A DNA stretch of 64,000 nucleotides from Culex pipiens pallens (taxonomy: Eukaryota; Arthropoda; Insecta; Diptera; Culicidae): the NCBI RefSeq assembly GCF_016801865.2, contig NC_068939.1:744001-808000 (forward strand). Reading direction: 5' to 3'. Of the stretch, positions 12,061 through 24,690 are shown piece after piece (within the stretch, counting starts at the first letter, position 1; each line of letters opens with the position of its first letter). Position numbers and translations under genes: made by a program. The notes under the pieces are model-generated. The model searched no databases. It worked only from the letters and a program-made list of their open reading frames with translations, and was not told the DNA's origin.

Positions 12061-15000
12061 CAGAAAAGTAGGCTATTTCGTCGTTCAAGAATGACAGGAA
12101 AAGTAAGTAGTTTCACGACGGAATTGCAAAAAAATCCTCTTTTTGCAACTTGTTGCATAAACTACTATTGTAAAATTGTTTTTTTTAATACGTTCGAAAA
12201 GTTGAGAGAATTCTCTACAATTGGATTACTTTGGACATTGTAGATCCCACCTTTGGTTTCAATCGATGAAAACTGGGAAACTTTCAGATTTAAATGTTAA
12301 AAAACGAAACCTGTGTTAAATTTTCTAGACCCACTGAAATCACGGCTTATATATCAAACCATACTATTAAGTTGACCCCTGGGTCTGAAATTAAAAAAAA
12401 ATGCGAATTTCATGACTTTGATTAAATTTTAGAGTTTGAGGCCCAGATTTGGACATTGCGCTTTTTTTTCGGAAAAAAATCGCCCAACCCTTGAAAAAAA
12501 CTGTTCCATTGACCCTATCGCGCTGGAATTCGTGTTGGGCAAAGATAAATGGTTGGTTTTCTTTCGCCTCTTTCGCGCACGTTTGGCCGCCCGCCACCGG
12601 GGCCCCTTCGCCAAGGCCCTAGCAGCTCAATTATTGCTTGTTGCTGGTGGGGTGGATGCTGCGAGTGCAGGCCTCGATCTGTTCGTCGTCGGTACATGCG
12701 CACCGAAGTGACCGAGCCATGTTGGTCCGCGAGAGAGAGGAAACGAAGGGGGGTTGTGTTGGGGTTGACCCGGGAACCGACTCGACTCGACTCCGCCGGA
12801 GAGTGGTTGGTGGTCGTCGCATTCCAGAGCGTTGGACTCTCCCTCCCGGGCCACCCCTTGCTCTGCACCCTGGTTGTGCATGGTGGCGGGTAGGGAAAAG
12901 AGTTGCTGCACACGTTAAGATGCTGCACCGCACTCGACTCGACACAACGCGGAATAAATTTTCCCATCTCCCAGCGATTCTTCTGGGGCAGATTGTTTGT
13001 GATTGCTTCTTGGGCTTTTTATTTATGTTGCTGTTTTTTTTCTTCTGCCAACTTAAGGAGAGTGGCGAAACTTTGCTCTCTCGGAGGAAGTCTGATGTTT
13101 TAAGGCAATGCATGGAAGAAAATATGTCCAAGTTTGGGAAAGTAGACCATTATTTACGGTGTTTTTGACATGGGAAACTTCAGGGTTTCCTGCCTCAGCT
13201 TTCTCACAGCAGTTCGATCTTGGAGAAGTAATTCCTGTATCGATTAAGTTTCCTTGAGCCTATGCCTTGAGTCACTGTGGCTCCCAATCTTAATCTATTC
13301 ACTAAATTTGTTTTAATGCTCCGGCTGGAGCCAACCTTTAATTGCAGTCGTATCTTACCGAAAGGTTTTCTTTATTTCGATTGGTTGAATCTAATTTTTA
13401 CGACTAGAAGATCGGTTTCCACGATTCCATATTCGAGTGGGGATCTCCAAAGCTATTGGAGAATGGGAGATAATTCGATGATCCATTATCGATTGGATTG
13501 TGTGCTAGGGCCAAGGTTGTGGAGTCGCTTATTCGTCTATTTTTTATTAGCTCGTCCGTCATGATGATTGCGCTCATCTTCCTACACGATTTAACGATCG
13601 TATCCATGGAAAGGACGAAAGAAATGACTTTCGGCATCTCTTTTAGAACGTCGCAGCAAGATTAATGCGCCTGCGGGGATCGCTTATTCCCGGAATCGGT
13701 TCCAGGAATTCAGCCATTGACTTTCGGAGCGATCAAGTTTCAAAATCTGTCCCATGAAGAGTGGAAATGTACCCAAGTTTTTTCGAGGATTGCATGGGCG
13801 GACGTTTAAATCTCCTAGAACCGGGTTAACAGCTGACAGCGGAGATGGGTCTACGTGATCTTCGCCTCTTTCCATCTTGTCGGTGTCTTTTCTTGGATTT
13901 TCAATGAAATATGCCTTCTAGAGAAGTGTTGTACAAACACTCACTTTTGGCTTTGACTGATCATTTAGACTACATTCAGATTTTGGACTAATTGAACTGA
14001 TCTTTCATTTAAGAAGACTTCTCTAACCTATTCTATAAATATTTCCAACACTCAGATAGGCGTTGCAGTGAGCGGCTCTCTTTCTCTCAATCGTGCCTGG
14101 AGCCGCAAGGGTCTATCCTTCCTGGAATTATGTCTGGGATTTCCAGTTCTTTTGCTTTCTTTCTCTCCTCGTGTTCTGTTTACATTTCTAATACGCCAGA
14201 GCTCGTTGGTGGCATACACCGTCAGCATCCCGAATACCGTGCGGAATGTTATTCCTGACATTGCTTGTTTTTGGCCGCCTAAACATTTAGTATTTTATAA
14301 AATTATCGTATTGCAACGCAATCAGAACCTTGAGCTAAAATCAATCTAAAAATATCAATAAATATTTCCCGTTATTGGTACCACTACGGTTGCAGCATTC
14401 CACACACCTCTCTCACTCGTTGTTCTTCCTCTACCTCTTCCACCAACCACCCCCGCTGCCCAACCAAAGTTCACAAGTGATAATCACCGATGAAAAAGAG
14501 CCCTTCTCGAGTGCGATGCGTGGGATGGGAAAATCGCTTATTGGAAATTTGTATGCCCGAGTTTGGTGTGGGACATTTGCTGATGGATTTCCTGGGACGG
14601 ATCGAGCGCCGGGTTTCTCATGAGTGTGGAATAACTGTGTTTTTTTGGGTCGTGTGAAATTTTCAACAGAGGAATATCACTATTTAGTGATTGATTTAAG
14701 CTTGAAAGTAAAGCATAGCACTGTAGTTAAATTTGCTGTGCTTCATTGTTATATTTTCACCTATCTTCGATCTATGACGAGTTGGTTGCTCGATTTAGGC
14801 AACTCGTTACCTGCAAACGCAAGATGCTGAGTAAGCACTTCGATTACAACCGTTTACTGGCCATTAAAATCTAATTTATTGGGCTTATAATTATGCAAAA
14901 CTTCTTTTTTTATATAAAAAACTTAAATCATTTGTTTTTTGGGGTATATTAGTCAAAACACAATCAAATCTGACCCCAGAAAATGCACTTTATTGTTTAG

Positions 15001-15394
15001 ACATTGACAAAGTCGCATAAAAAAAGTAAAATCATCAGACCCAAGATTTTCTAAAAAAAAAATAAGAGTTCTTCTTTCCAATGCACAGTGGTTCAGATTG
15101 CAAAATTAATTGAAAATGAGATTTTCCGAAAAAAATGGAGTTTTGGAATTTTTGGGCAGAAAAAAAATATGACAAAAAAATATATATATTTTGACACTTT
15201 GAATCAATTTTGAAAGAACGTTCAGATTCATCGGGACAATTTATAAATATGTTAGGTTCCACTTGTCGGTTGACTAATAATACATTTTTGAATAAACACA
15301 TCTCGAAAATTACCCCTGAGATATTTCAGCGTTTTTAGTGCTAGAAATCCCCTTTCGAATGCAACCTGGGGCACAATTTGGCTAGTCTTGTGGC
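12061..15394. other. No gene recognised; GC-rich island at 12.53-12.90 kb
   Basis: The 12530-12900 segment is strikingly G+C-rich and open in several frames on both strands, which is composition rather than coding. No domain is recognisable in any frame. The remaining DNA is AT-rich. Possible regulatory island or untranslated exon in the IAP1 upstream region. Confidence 0.35.
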
Positions 15395-16810
15395 TAGTGT
15401 TTTGCCTTCCTCACCTTACTGAGGAAAGGCTATAAAATCACTCGAAAAATGAACTTCTTAATTTGACCTCGTAGACCCACCTTCACGTATACCTATCGAC
15501 TCAGAATCAAATTCTGAGCAAATGTCTGTGTGTGTGTGTGTGTGTAGGGATGTGGGTCTGTGCACCAAAAAATATGCACTCGATTATCTCAGCACTGGCT
15601 TAACCGATTTGGACCGTTTTGGTCTCATTCGATTCGTCTTGGGGTCCCATAAGTCCCTATTGAAAATTATGAAGTTTAGTAAAGTACTTCAAAAGTTATG
15701 CTAAAAAAACGATTTTGGCGTATGTCCGGAAGATTGTAAAAAGGGTGGTTTTTGTAAGAAACCCTGTCATGCTATACATTTTCAGAAAGGTATTAAAAAG
15801 ACCTTTCCGATGAGCCCAAAACATTGAAGATCTGATAACCCTATCAAAAGTTATTAGCACTTAAGTGTTATTTATACACTTTTTGGAGGCCGGATCTCAG
15901 ATATTTCAATGAAAATGATGTCCGGGTTCATCATGCGACCCATCGTTAGTTAGATAATCGAAAGACCTTTCAAATGAGCCTAAAACATCAAGGATCTGAC
16001 AATCCTATCAAAAGTTATTGGCACTTAAGTGTTATTTATACACTTTTTGGAGGCCGGATCTCAGATATTTCAGTAAAAATGATGTCCGGGTCTATCATGC
16101 GACCCATCGTTTGTTAGATAATCGAAAGACCTTTCAAATGAGCCTAAAACATCAAGGATCTGACAATCCTATCAAAAGTTATTGGTTAGTAAAGTACTTC
16201 AAAAGTTATGCTAAAAAACGATTTTGGCGTATGTCCGGAAGATTGTAAAAAGGGTGTTTTTTTCAAGAAAACCTACCATGTTATACATTTTCAGAAAGGT
16301 ATTGAAAAGACCTTTCAATTGAGCCTAAAACATCGAGGATCTGATAACCCTATCAAAAGTTATTAGCACTTAAGTGTTATTTATACACTTTTTGGAGGCC
16401 GGATCTCAGATATTTCAGTAAAAATGATGTCCGGGTCTATCATGCGACCCATCGTTAGTTAGATAATCGAAAGACCTTTCAAATGAGTCTAAAACATCAA
16501 GGATCTGACAACCCTATTAAAAGTTATTGGCACTTAAGTGTTATTTATACACTTTTTAGAGGTTTGATTTCAGATATTGTGATAAAAATATTGTCTGAAT
16601 CTTCCATGCGAACTATCGTTGGATAGGTTTTTTTTATCAAACCTTGCCGATGAGCCAGAAATATTGATGATCTGCGAACCATATCAAAAAAATGAGTAAT
16701 AAAGTTGATTTGTTAAACATGTTAAGGGGGAATGTTGCTATTTTTACTGAATGTATTGACTTTATGAATATGAGGAAGGCACCAACCACCTAAAGGTGGA
16801 TTAAGTAACG
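15395..16810. repeat. Dispersed repeat with internal tandem units of about 164 bp
   Basis: It begins with an imperfect palindrome (CCTTCCTCACC...TGAGGAAAGG) and ends GAGGAAGGCACCAACCACCT followed by AAAGGTGG. The interior carries about five tandem copies of a unit of about 164 bp, recognised by AAAGACCTTTC (near 15961, 16125, 16305 and 16470), CTATCAAAAGTTATT and GGAGGCCGGATCTCAGATAT. A (TG)n run lies at about 15526-15545. The same right terminus occurs inverted at 32610-32668. It has no coding capacity. Confidence 0.7.
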
Positions 16811-19179
16811 TTTTTTTTTTAAAAGAGCTAGCCATCAATTTCACCTTAAAATGGCTGTAATTTTTGACCATTTTGTTCCAAATTGATTTTTCGAAAACGA
16901 AAATGTTAAAAAAAATATGTTTAAATGAGTATCACATTGCTCTAACATTTAACGCTGAATTGCTACGCTAAAAAAAAGTAAAGATTTTTGAGGACTTGAC
17001 CTAATGCTATTGGTAAAATTAGGCGTAGATTGCGAGATAAAATTTGGGTGTCTTTGATAAAGTTTTTACGATTTGCATGTCCAATAACTTTCGAAAAGAG
17101 GAAGAAAAATCAAAACATATTTCTGGAAAGCTAGACTTTCTAAAACACGATAATTCTAAACCACCTTAATTTTCAACCAAGCTAAAAGCTGCCTGCTGCA
17201 AGCTACAAAATCTCTTTTGAAGACACCAAAGCTCCAAAACTTCATAATTTTTTTGGAGTAATCTAGTTTATACTACTTTTTGCAATCAGATCTGGGCAAT
17301 GCTATTTGAAGATCCAAAGTAGGTTCAAATTATATTCTTGGCGAATTTTTATATCGAATGTCTAGAAGCGGGGTTGGGTCTTAGAGGGTTAACAGTAAAA
17401 ATGATTAAATTTTAATCAAACGCTTGATAATAGAACGTATTGTTCAGTCACAAGCTGGAGGGTTTTTTTATTCCTTTCAATAAGAATAAAGTCATTCAAT
17501 TCGCAGTGTTGGTCTCATACTCTTCAAGGGTTTCCTAAGAAACTGGATTTTTTTTTATTATTGTTAGTTTAGTTTTTTTTCCTACTAACTACTGAAGTAA
17601 GTTCTTACCCCCTTTTCGTCTGACCACTATAATTGTTGCTCACGATTTTTTTTCTTCGTAGGGGCCAAACCAAAACCGCATCCATCCGCTCGAAAAAAAG
17701 CGGTTATTGAGTCTGATGTTTGCGTCATGAGTTTAATCATTTCAGAACACGTCATCTGTATAGGTACTCTGAGAAAACAAATTTGGCAAGAATCAGCCTT
17801 CTTGGAAGGGCTCTGCACTTCCGCCGCGAAGGGATAAACAAGTTCATTCAGGAACGCACTTATCCGTTTATGAATGCATTTTGTTGTTGGTAGAATGGGT
17901 GCATCTCTTGCTCGAGTTCGGTGCTTTATGAATGAAAATTGAGTTTACTGCCGTTTGGCTGCCATATGCAGCACCCGTTGGACTGAATCTTATATATTGT
18001 TCGAATTGGGGTTCTGGCTTGAGGAATCCGTTCTAATTTAAATATTTAGAAGTTCGTTCCAGAAACTTACTCATTCATTGTCTGTGGAACGAAAGGAAAC
18101 CACTCCTTTGTGTCGGTTCCCCCTTAACAAAACATGGCCACCATATCAATTGAATCATCCAGTGTCGTATTCGCTCTTTCTCACTGGTAAAGTTGTTGAA
18201 TGTCTCGTTAGACCTTATGGGAGCTCATCCATTCATGCATGGTTTGTTAAACAATTGAAAAACGCTTTCCTCAGAACGTAACCAGATGGATTTTGTTCTT
18301 TGTAGAATAAACAATATATTTTTCGTCCAAGATTAGATTTCATTCATGAGTCCGATGTCGTCCAATATCTCCTGAACTGAACATCAGTGTTTGAACACAT
18401 GGATGCATGTCTCGTTGGTTTTCCCATACGGCCAAGCGTTATCAACGGGAACTCAACGAACCACACACTCCTGGAAGTAGGGGTCGTATGCACCACCACC
18501 ACCACGTTTCATGTGGTTGGCTCTTGCAACGCGTTGTTGCCCGGCGCCCCCTTCATAACCACAAACGCGAATGGAAGAAAGTGTGGAGAAAGATAGCGCA
18601 TAACTTTTTTCCTCCAGTTGCTTTTTATTGTTGTTTCGACCCTCGGCGGCTTTATTTGTTCATTTTCTCCCGGTTTTATGTGGTGGTGCGTGTACGTGAC
18701 GAAATATTCCAACCCTCGTCGGATGTGTGAGAGTGTTGGTGCTGGCATTTCATTCATCGCGGTTTGTGCAATGCGCGACTGCGTACTGTGAAGGGAATCA
18801 TACATTGGACTACATTTGACCAAGACTGAACATATCGAGTTTAAACTGTTTGTCAGACAGATACTCTATGCTAATTTAAAATAAAAAAAAAAAAAAAATA
18901 TGATTCAACTTTGAAAGCTAATCTACATTTACTAAATTTAAATATTTGCTGATACGCTCTACTTCGCTCATATTGCGATTGAAAGCTTACTGGTAGTGTT
19001 CAGTGTCATGTTATCAACCGCTGGAAAATGTATGCGTCAGCTCAGAATGATTGAGTGTAACTTAATTCTGAAGAATTTGAAACATGTTGAAAAAAGTAGC
19101 TGATTTCATCATGCTTCAAGTCTGTTTTAAAGCAAACTATGGCTACATAAGGGTGTCTCGGTAGCGCTTGTGAGCCGGT
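16811..19179. other. No gene recognised
   Basis: AT-rich DNA to about 17.6 kb, then mixed composition. Open frames such as 18387-18730 carry no family signature. Confidence 0.35.
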
Positions 19180-20914
19180 GCACTATGGGGTTTCAGGTGG
19201 CCATAAATCGAAAAACTGACATACTCTAATTAATTTTTTGGTATTTTTTTTCGAAAATAAACATTCTAACTAAGAAAAATCCGGAGTTTGAAAGTTGTAG
19301 GTTCAAAATTCACTGAATTGCAGACCTTCAAAGGCGAAAATGGTAAGAAAAAACATGTTTTTTGACAAAAAAATGATTATTTTTCATAGTTGTACTGTGT
19401 AGCTGTTTATGTATTTTTTCCTGCATCATTATATATATTCAGAAAGGTAATTGATTCAACTTTTCAATAATATTTTACAAAACATACTTTTACAGGCTAA
19501 AAAAATAATAAAAATCAAAAAAGATGGATTTTTATTCAAAATTTAGTTTTTTTCAACTTTGTTAAGGCTGGTACAAATATTTTTAAAAGTTTTTGTCACC
19601 CCCCCCTTCAAAATTGGCCCCAGAAATCAGGGGGCAAAAAAAATATTTTTACAATAAACTTTAAAATTTCAATAAAAATTCAAGTGCAACCATCTGAAAT
19701 CAAATTTAAATACATTCTCCTGCGTTTAAAATCATTTTTAGCATGTTTGGGTTTATTCAAAAATCTTAAGATTTTTTGAAAATTTTCGATGCAAAATCTT
19801 TTTTTTCGATAATTTTTTTGTTTTTGTCAGATCTTAGATTTTTGAAAACTAATGATTGCAAAACAACTGAACTAGTGTAAAATGCATTTTAAAACACTTT
19901 TTTCATTTAAATGTGAAGACTATGGCTTGTTATTTAAATTTTTATATTTTTTTATTTTTTTGCCCCCCCCTTGACCTTGGCCAGGGCCGAGGGACAAAAA
20001 CTTTTTTAAATATTTGCATCGGCCTAATGGAGTACTTTTATTGTGTGCATTTGTGCGATCTGAAAATTTTGCAGCTTAAAATTTGAACCATGTCCTAACT
20101 TGTCTCCAAATTTCAAAGTGCACTTATGTGCACTTTTTGAGTTATGCCATTTTGAACATTTTGATTCATGCAAGGAAATTAATGATTTCGCGTATACGCT
20201 TGGTTTAAATCACTATGTATGTTTTGAAATTGATTTGATATTCATGACTTTGTTGGTACTTAGGTACGTTTAATAAAATTAGAAATTCCTATTCTAAGTA
20301 TTTTACAGAAACGATTCGTCGAATATTCGTATCAGTTCGTTGTTGTGTTCTTTTGAAAGTATGGATAATAATACCGTAGTGTCCCTGTACGGTATAACGA
20401 AGCACTATTCTGAAAACGTGAGAACTGCTTTCGAGTATATTTGTAAGAATTACAACATTGCAGAACCATCACATGATCAACTCAGGGAAAAACCACAACC
20501 AAAAACGTGGACGAGAATCCATACAATGTTCCATAAAATAAATTGTCTAAAATTCTAAAACACCGCAAAAATCAAATTTTAATTGGAGGGGGAGGGGGGG
20601 GGGGGGTGTCTTCAAAGAGAGGTGGATTTTAACTCAAGAAAAAGGGGAGGGAGATTGAACGTAAATCAGAAACTTTAACATAGCATAAACCGCCATTCCG
20701 TGCATCAAATAGACAGAGCAAGAATATTAAAATTCACCACTTTAATGCATGTGGCCTCAAATATATATGAAAAAATCGAAAATTAAACTTTTTTTGGAAA
20801 AATATCAAATTTCATTTGTTTTCATTATACTAAGTACAAACAACACAAAAAAGTCACAAAAAAGCAAAAAAATAATTTTTGGCCGCTCGCTTATATGGAA
20901 ATACCCCATAGTGC
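19180..20914. mobile_element. Putative DNA element with GCACTATGGGGT termini
   Basis: GCACTATGGGGT at 19180-19191 recurs inverted as ACCCCATAGTGC at 20903-20914, with weaker similarity continuing inward. There is no transposase. A second element (19562-20026) is inserted inside. A poly(G) run lies at about 20591-20606. No clear target duplication was found, so the boundaries are tentative. Confidence 0.45.
19562..20026. mobile_element. MITE-like element nested in the 19180-20914 repeat
   Basis: The left end TTAAGGCTGGTACAAATATT matches the complement of the right end (AATATTTGCATCGGCCTAA), with GTTTTTGTC / GACAAAAAC following. C-runs (CCCCCCCC) and G-runs flank the centre. Length about 465 bp, no coding capacity. 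Confidence 0.6.
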
Positions 20915-21429
20915 GGTGGTAACCCGACAGTTACAAATAATAATTGCAATAAAAAAAAAATAAAGCTACAAAAGGTCGTCTTCAGAAGATATTTTGCTTT
21001 GTGAGCAAAATGTTATCTGTGTTCAGTTAAGCTGTAAATGCATTCTGTTTTTCTGATAACGCTTGCGAATGTTCAAATGCTGTTGAAAGCGAACAAATTT
21101 GGCGTTGAACCTAGTGTATTTTTATACCATTTCGCTGTACTGATAAGGCAAACAGCACAATGATTTTTCTGTACATATAAACATTTCTGGATTGTTCAGT
21201 ACCATAATAAGATATTTCCACAAAATTCCCCCAAGGTTATCGAATAATTCAGTCGGGACTAAATAAAAAAAATACCAAAAACTGTTGATAGAACCTTGCT
21301 TGTGTGCTTCTTATCAAGCAATTTATTGATTGATACAGTTAAACCTCTTTTTACGCGACCTTTAGCGCGAATTTTTTACGCGGTTTTTACGCGAAAAATT
21401 TAAAATAACGCGGACCGATTTTAAACGGT
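20915..21429. other. No gene recognised
   Basis: AT-rich. Near 21341-21420 it carries a run of short ACGCG-containing words (TTTTTACGCG repeated), which looks like a dispersed repeat fragment. Confidence 0.35.
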
Positions 21430-22105
21430 CGGAAGTCTTAACCATTATGGTCATATTTTCCTGTTCAACGGAGACCAAAATCGGGGTTTTTACCATCAGT
21501 AGCTTCAATGACCTACGGATACGCTGCATCATATTGGGATGTTCTGGACAACTTAGAACATCCGGAAGTTACGAATTGAATATCTATCTGTTCAATGGGT
21601 GTTTGTACCGTTGTATTCACCATCGATATAGCTCCACGTAGCTCCAGTGAGCCACGATGGACTCTCTGCGATCTGTTAGAATGTACGAGGTCATCCAGGA
21701 ACTCCCGGAAGTCATGGCCTGGATATCTACCTGATCAACGATGGTCTGTATGGCTATATTAACCAGCGTTATAGCTTCTGGTAGCTTCAGTGGACCACGA
21801 TTGACATTCTCTGGCATGTTTGATTGTTTTGGGTCATCCAGGAACGCCCGGAAGTCATGGCCTTGATATCTACCTGTCCAACGGGGGTCTATATGGATGA
21901 ATTAACCATCGGTATAGCTTCAGGTAGCTTCAGTGACCACGATGGACACTCTGCGGCATGTTGGATTGTTTTGGGTCATCCAGAAACGCCCGGAAGTCAT
22001 GGCCTGGATATCTACCTGATTAACAGGGGTCTGTATGGCTATATTAACCAGCGTTTTAGCTTCAGGTAGCTTTAATGGACCACGATAAACATTCTGTGAC
22101 ATGTT
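21430..22105. repeat. Diverged tandem repeat, unit about 143 bp, about 4.5 copies
   Basis: GTCATGGCCT occurs at 21711, 21854 and 21996, each preceded by (C)CCGGAA and followed by ATATCTACCTG and a TAGCTTC-GTAGCTTCAGTG segment; an older diverged unit precedes these. Frames drift between units, so it is not a protein repeat. Confidence 0.7.
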
Positions 22106-22849
22106 TGAAGAAACCGACTTGCAATTGTACCATGAAATAGCGATTTGTAATTTTATGAACGTTTTCACGTTCCATTTTTTTTTGCTAAGCTAAAATTGAA
22201 ACATTATCGTTTGCCTTATCAGTACAGTAAAATGTAATGAAGGGAAAATTTTGCTCAACGTTCGTTGTGAACCGAATAATTTTCGAATGTTGCATTACAT
22301 TGAAGGGATTTATTCTTGGTTCTCGATTTCATGAACGTTTGTTCACGTTTTTTGCGAACTACTTTTTCCTCCGTGAATGATTAAATTTCCTCTTACGGAC
22401 AAACTTTAACAACAGTTTGGTATTACGAAATTAATTCTAAAATTCGGCAATCCATCCAGGATGATTCATTTTGTCAAACATAACAGGAAGTGTGCTAAGC
22501 ATAAAACCGGATGGACGCCCCTCAGTCACTATGGATTTGTATTAGTATGTGTTTTGTAGTTTTATGGTGCTGTTCACTCTGTCGAATCGTCGTGCCATGC
22601 TCGACGGGTTTCTTCCCCTCATGCTTTTGTGACCGTCTGTCGAGTGTTGATTTCAAAGACAGTCATCTCCCTGCTAGTACGGTTATGCTCTTGTTTGATG
22701 GTGATCGACTGTTTGACACATTGTTTTTTTCGAAAAAACTTATTTTGTTAGTCCTTATTCAAGTTTGTTTTTTTTTTTTGTAAAAAATAGTTGAAGCGTT
22801 TTATTTGCCTTAGTCAGGATGAGAAATACTTCCAAACAGCACTAGTTGG
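22106..22849. other. No gene recognised
   Basis: The short frame at 22511-22783 has no recognisable similarity. AT-rich with homopolymer runs. Confidence 0.35.
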
Positions 22850-23363
22850 ATCCGTTCGAACGTTTACAACCCATAGTATACGCTCGAGTTAGCTCGTTCG
22901 CATAATAAACATTGCGCTGGCGCCTGTGTATGAGTGCAAAAGGCAGCTTTTGTGTTGGTGAGCTCGGAGCATTTTCGCTGTTCATCGCACTTTCCAAAGA
23001 GATCGTCGGGCTATGTTGACCTGGGGATTCACATGGCACGAGCAGTTTTGCTCTGGCCTCGGAGCTAGAAGAGCGTACGTTTCGGGAAAACTCGCAAACC
23101 TTTCTGTTGTTGTTGTTTTCGCTCCCTTTCAAAACAGTTTTGCAACTTGAGAGGGGGAAAAACTAGTTTAATTACGTCACACAATAATAAACGAAGGGAT
23201 CTCGCGCGTTTGTGAGTGAGAAAAAAAAGAGACGGGGGTTGTAATTTCTGTGGCACGAACGAAACGGGGTGAAGTTTTGTGGGAAAATAGCACGGATGTT
23301 GCTGGAAAATTGTGAAATTGAATGCGTTCTTCTCTCTGGCTGGCTGGCGCTATGAGTGCAGAG
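22850..23363 (+). other. Candidate alternative promoter / noncoding first exon
   Basis: A GC-richer block containing a TTACGTCA word (about 23173) and ending GTGCAGAG|GTAAGG at 23363/23364, a strong splice donor. No protein is encoded. IAP1 lies 4.7 kb downstream on the same strand and its 5' UTR starts at a splice acceptor, so this is the better of two candidate first exons. No transcript evidence is available. Confidence 0.35.
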
Positions 23364-23847
23364 GTAAGGGAAAACGAAAATTTCGTGTGGAAAATTTGGG
23401 ATTGAACCTAGGACTGAACGCAGTTGTGCGTTGGATGATGTTGAGGAAAATTGAAAATGGTGGATAGTTTGTGAGATTTTCCAGATAGCATCAATTTTAT
23501 TTGCGTATTTTTTCCCTGTTTAAGTGAAATTTCCGGAGTTGGTAAGAATCTTTCTAACGTCATTTAAAATACTATGCGATTGAAGTATTGTATAACGACT
23601 CTAAATTGTAGAGTAAATATACATACTTTTTTCGCATAGTATTTTTATAGACAGGCTTTATGCTCAGAACGTAACCAAAAGCTTCCTTTTTGTTTTTCTT
23701 TCGAAGATGTAAAAGACTGTTAAAGTCTTTCTTAAAATTACACTTTTGTACTCAATTCTGGATCTTGCCCTATATTTTTAGGAAAATATTTAAAAAAATT
23801 ATTAATAATTACATTAAACTAAAGATCTGAAGATACTATCTAATGTA

Positions 23848-24690
23848 GGGTAGGGTAGTCATCAATGAGACACTTTTGGTTTTCAACATTCAACGATTTT
23901 TTTTATTTTGTTTCATGTTTTAATTAGCTTTTTGATGCATTTTCTTTCTTTTAATATGTTCTAACATTGACCAAAAGATAAGATCGATCCGACATCCAGC
24001 GTTATTCAACTGTCTCATTGTAGACGCACTTGGTAGGAACAATGGGACAGCTGGGGAACAATGAGACACTCTACGAAAATCATCATTTGGAGCCCAACAT
24101 TTCAAAAGGGCACATAACTTTTGTAAACAATCGTTTATCCCTTTCACTCAAATGACAGTTTACATAAGGTGTGAACGGGACACACTCTTGTCTAAAAAAT
24201 TTATGTGCCCTAATGAAATGGCAAGCACGATTTGTCTAGTAAAACATCATGTTTTTGTATTGTTCCATTGATGACTTGCCTTAAACATTTTAGAGCAATT
24301 TTGCCAACATGAAACTTTAATTAACAAAAGTTATACTGAAAAGTATTTAAATTTTGAAAAATCCGTATATTTATACCAAATAACTTTGTATTTTTGGTTT
24401 AATGAAGTTGAAACTCTATGAATATGCCAAAAATCTCTTTTAATTCATGTTTTGAAAGATTTCCTTGGATTTTGAAAAATTTAATGAGAAAAATCAAAGT
24501 GTCTCATTGTTACCCATGGGCTGAAATGAGTGGGGAACCATGAGATAGCCCTGGATTCTGGGTATATTCTAAATTTTGGCCAAACCTAATGAAAGAACAT
24601 TGTAGTCCAACTCAATCCCTATGGAACGTCGGAAGAAATTTGATGAAATATTAGTTTTGGTGTAAATGGCAGCCTACGAGGGAAAAAGTA
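23848..24690. repeat. Dispersed repeat with AATGAGACAC words in both orientations
   Basis: The words AATGAGACAC, AACAATGAGACACT and GTGTCTCATTGTTACCC recur across the block in both orientations. A segment near 24130-24190 shares inverted words with the loop of the 6479 hairpin. Boundaries are uncertain, and there is no coding capacity. Confidence 0.45.

Noticed and set aside
12515..13168. Overlapping long frames on both strands at the 12.5-kb GC island
   Set aside because: Frames are open on both strands at once, which reflects G+C content, and no domain is recognisable in any of them.
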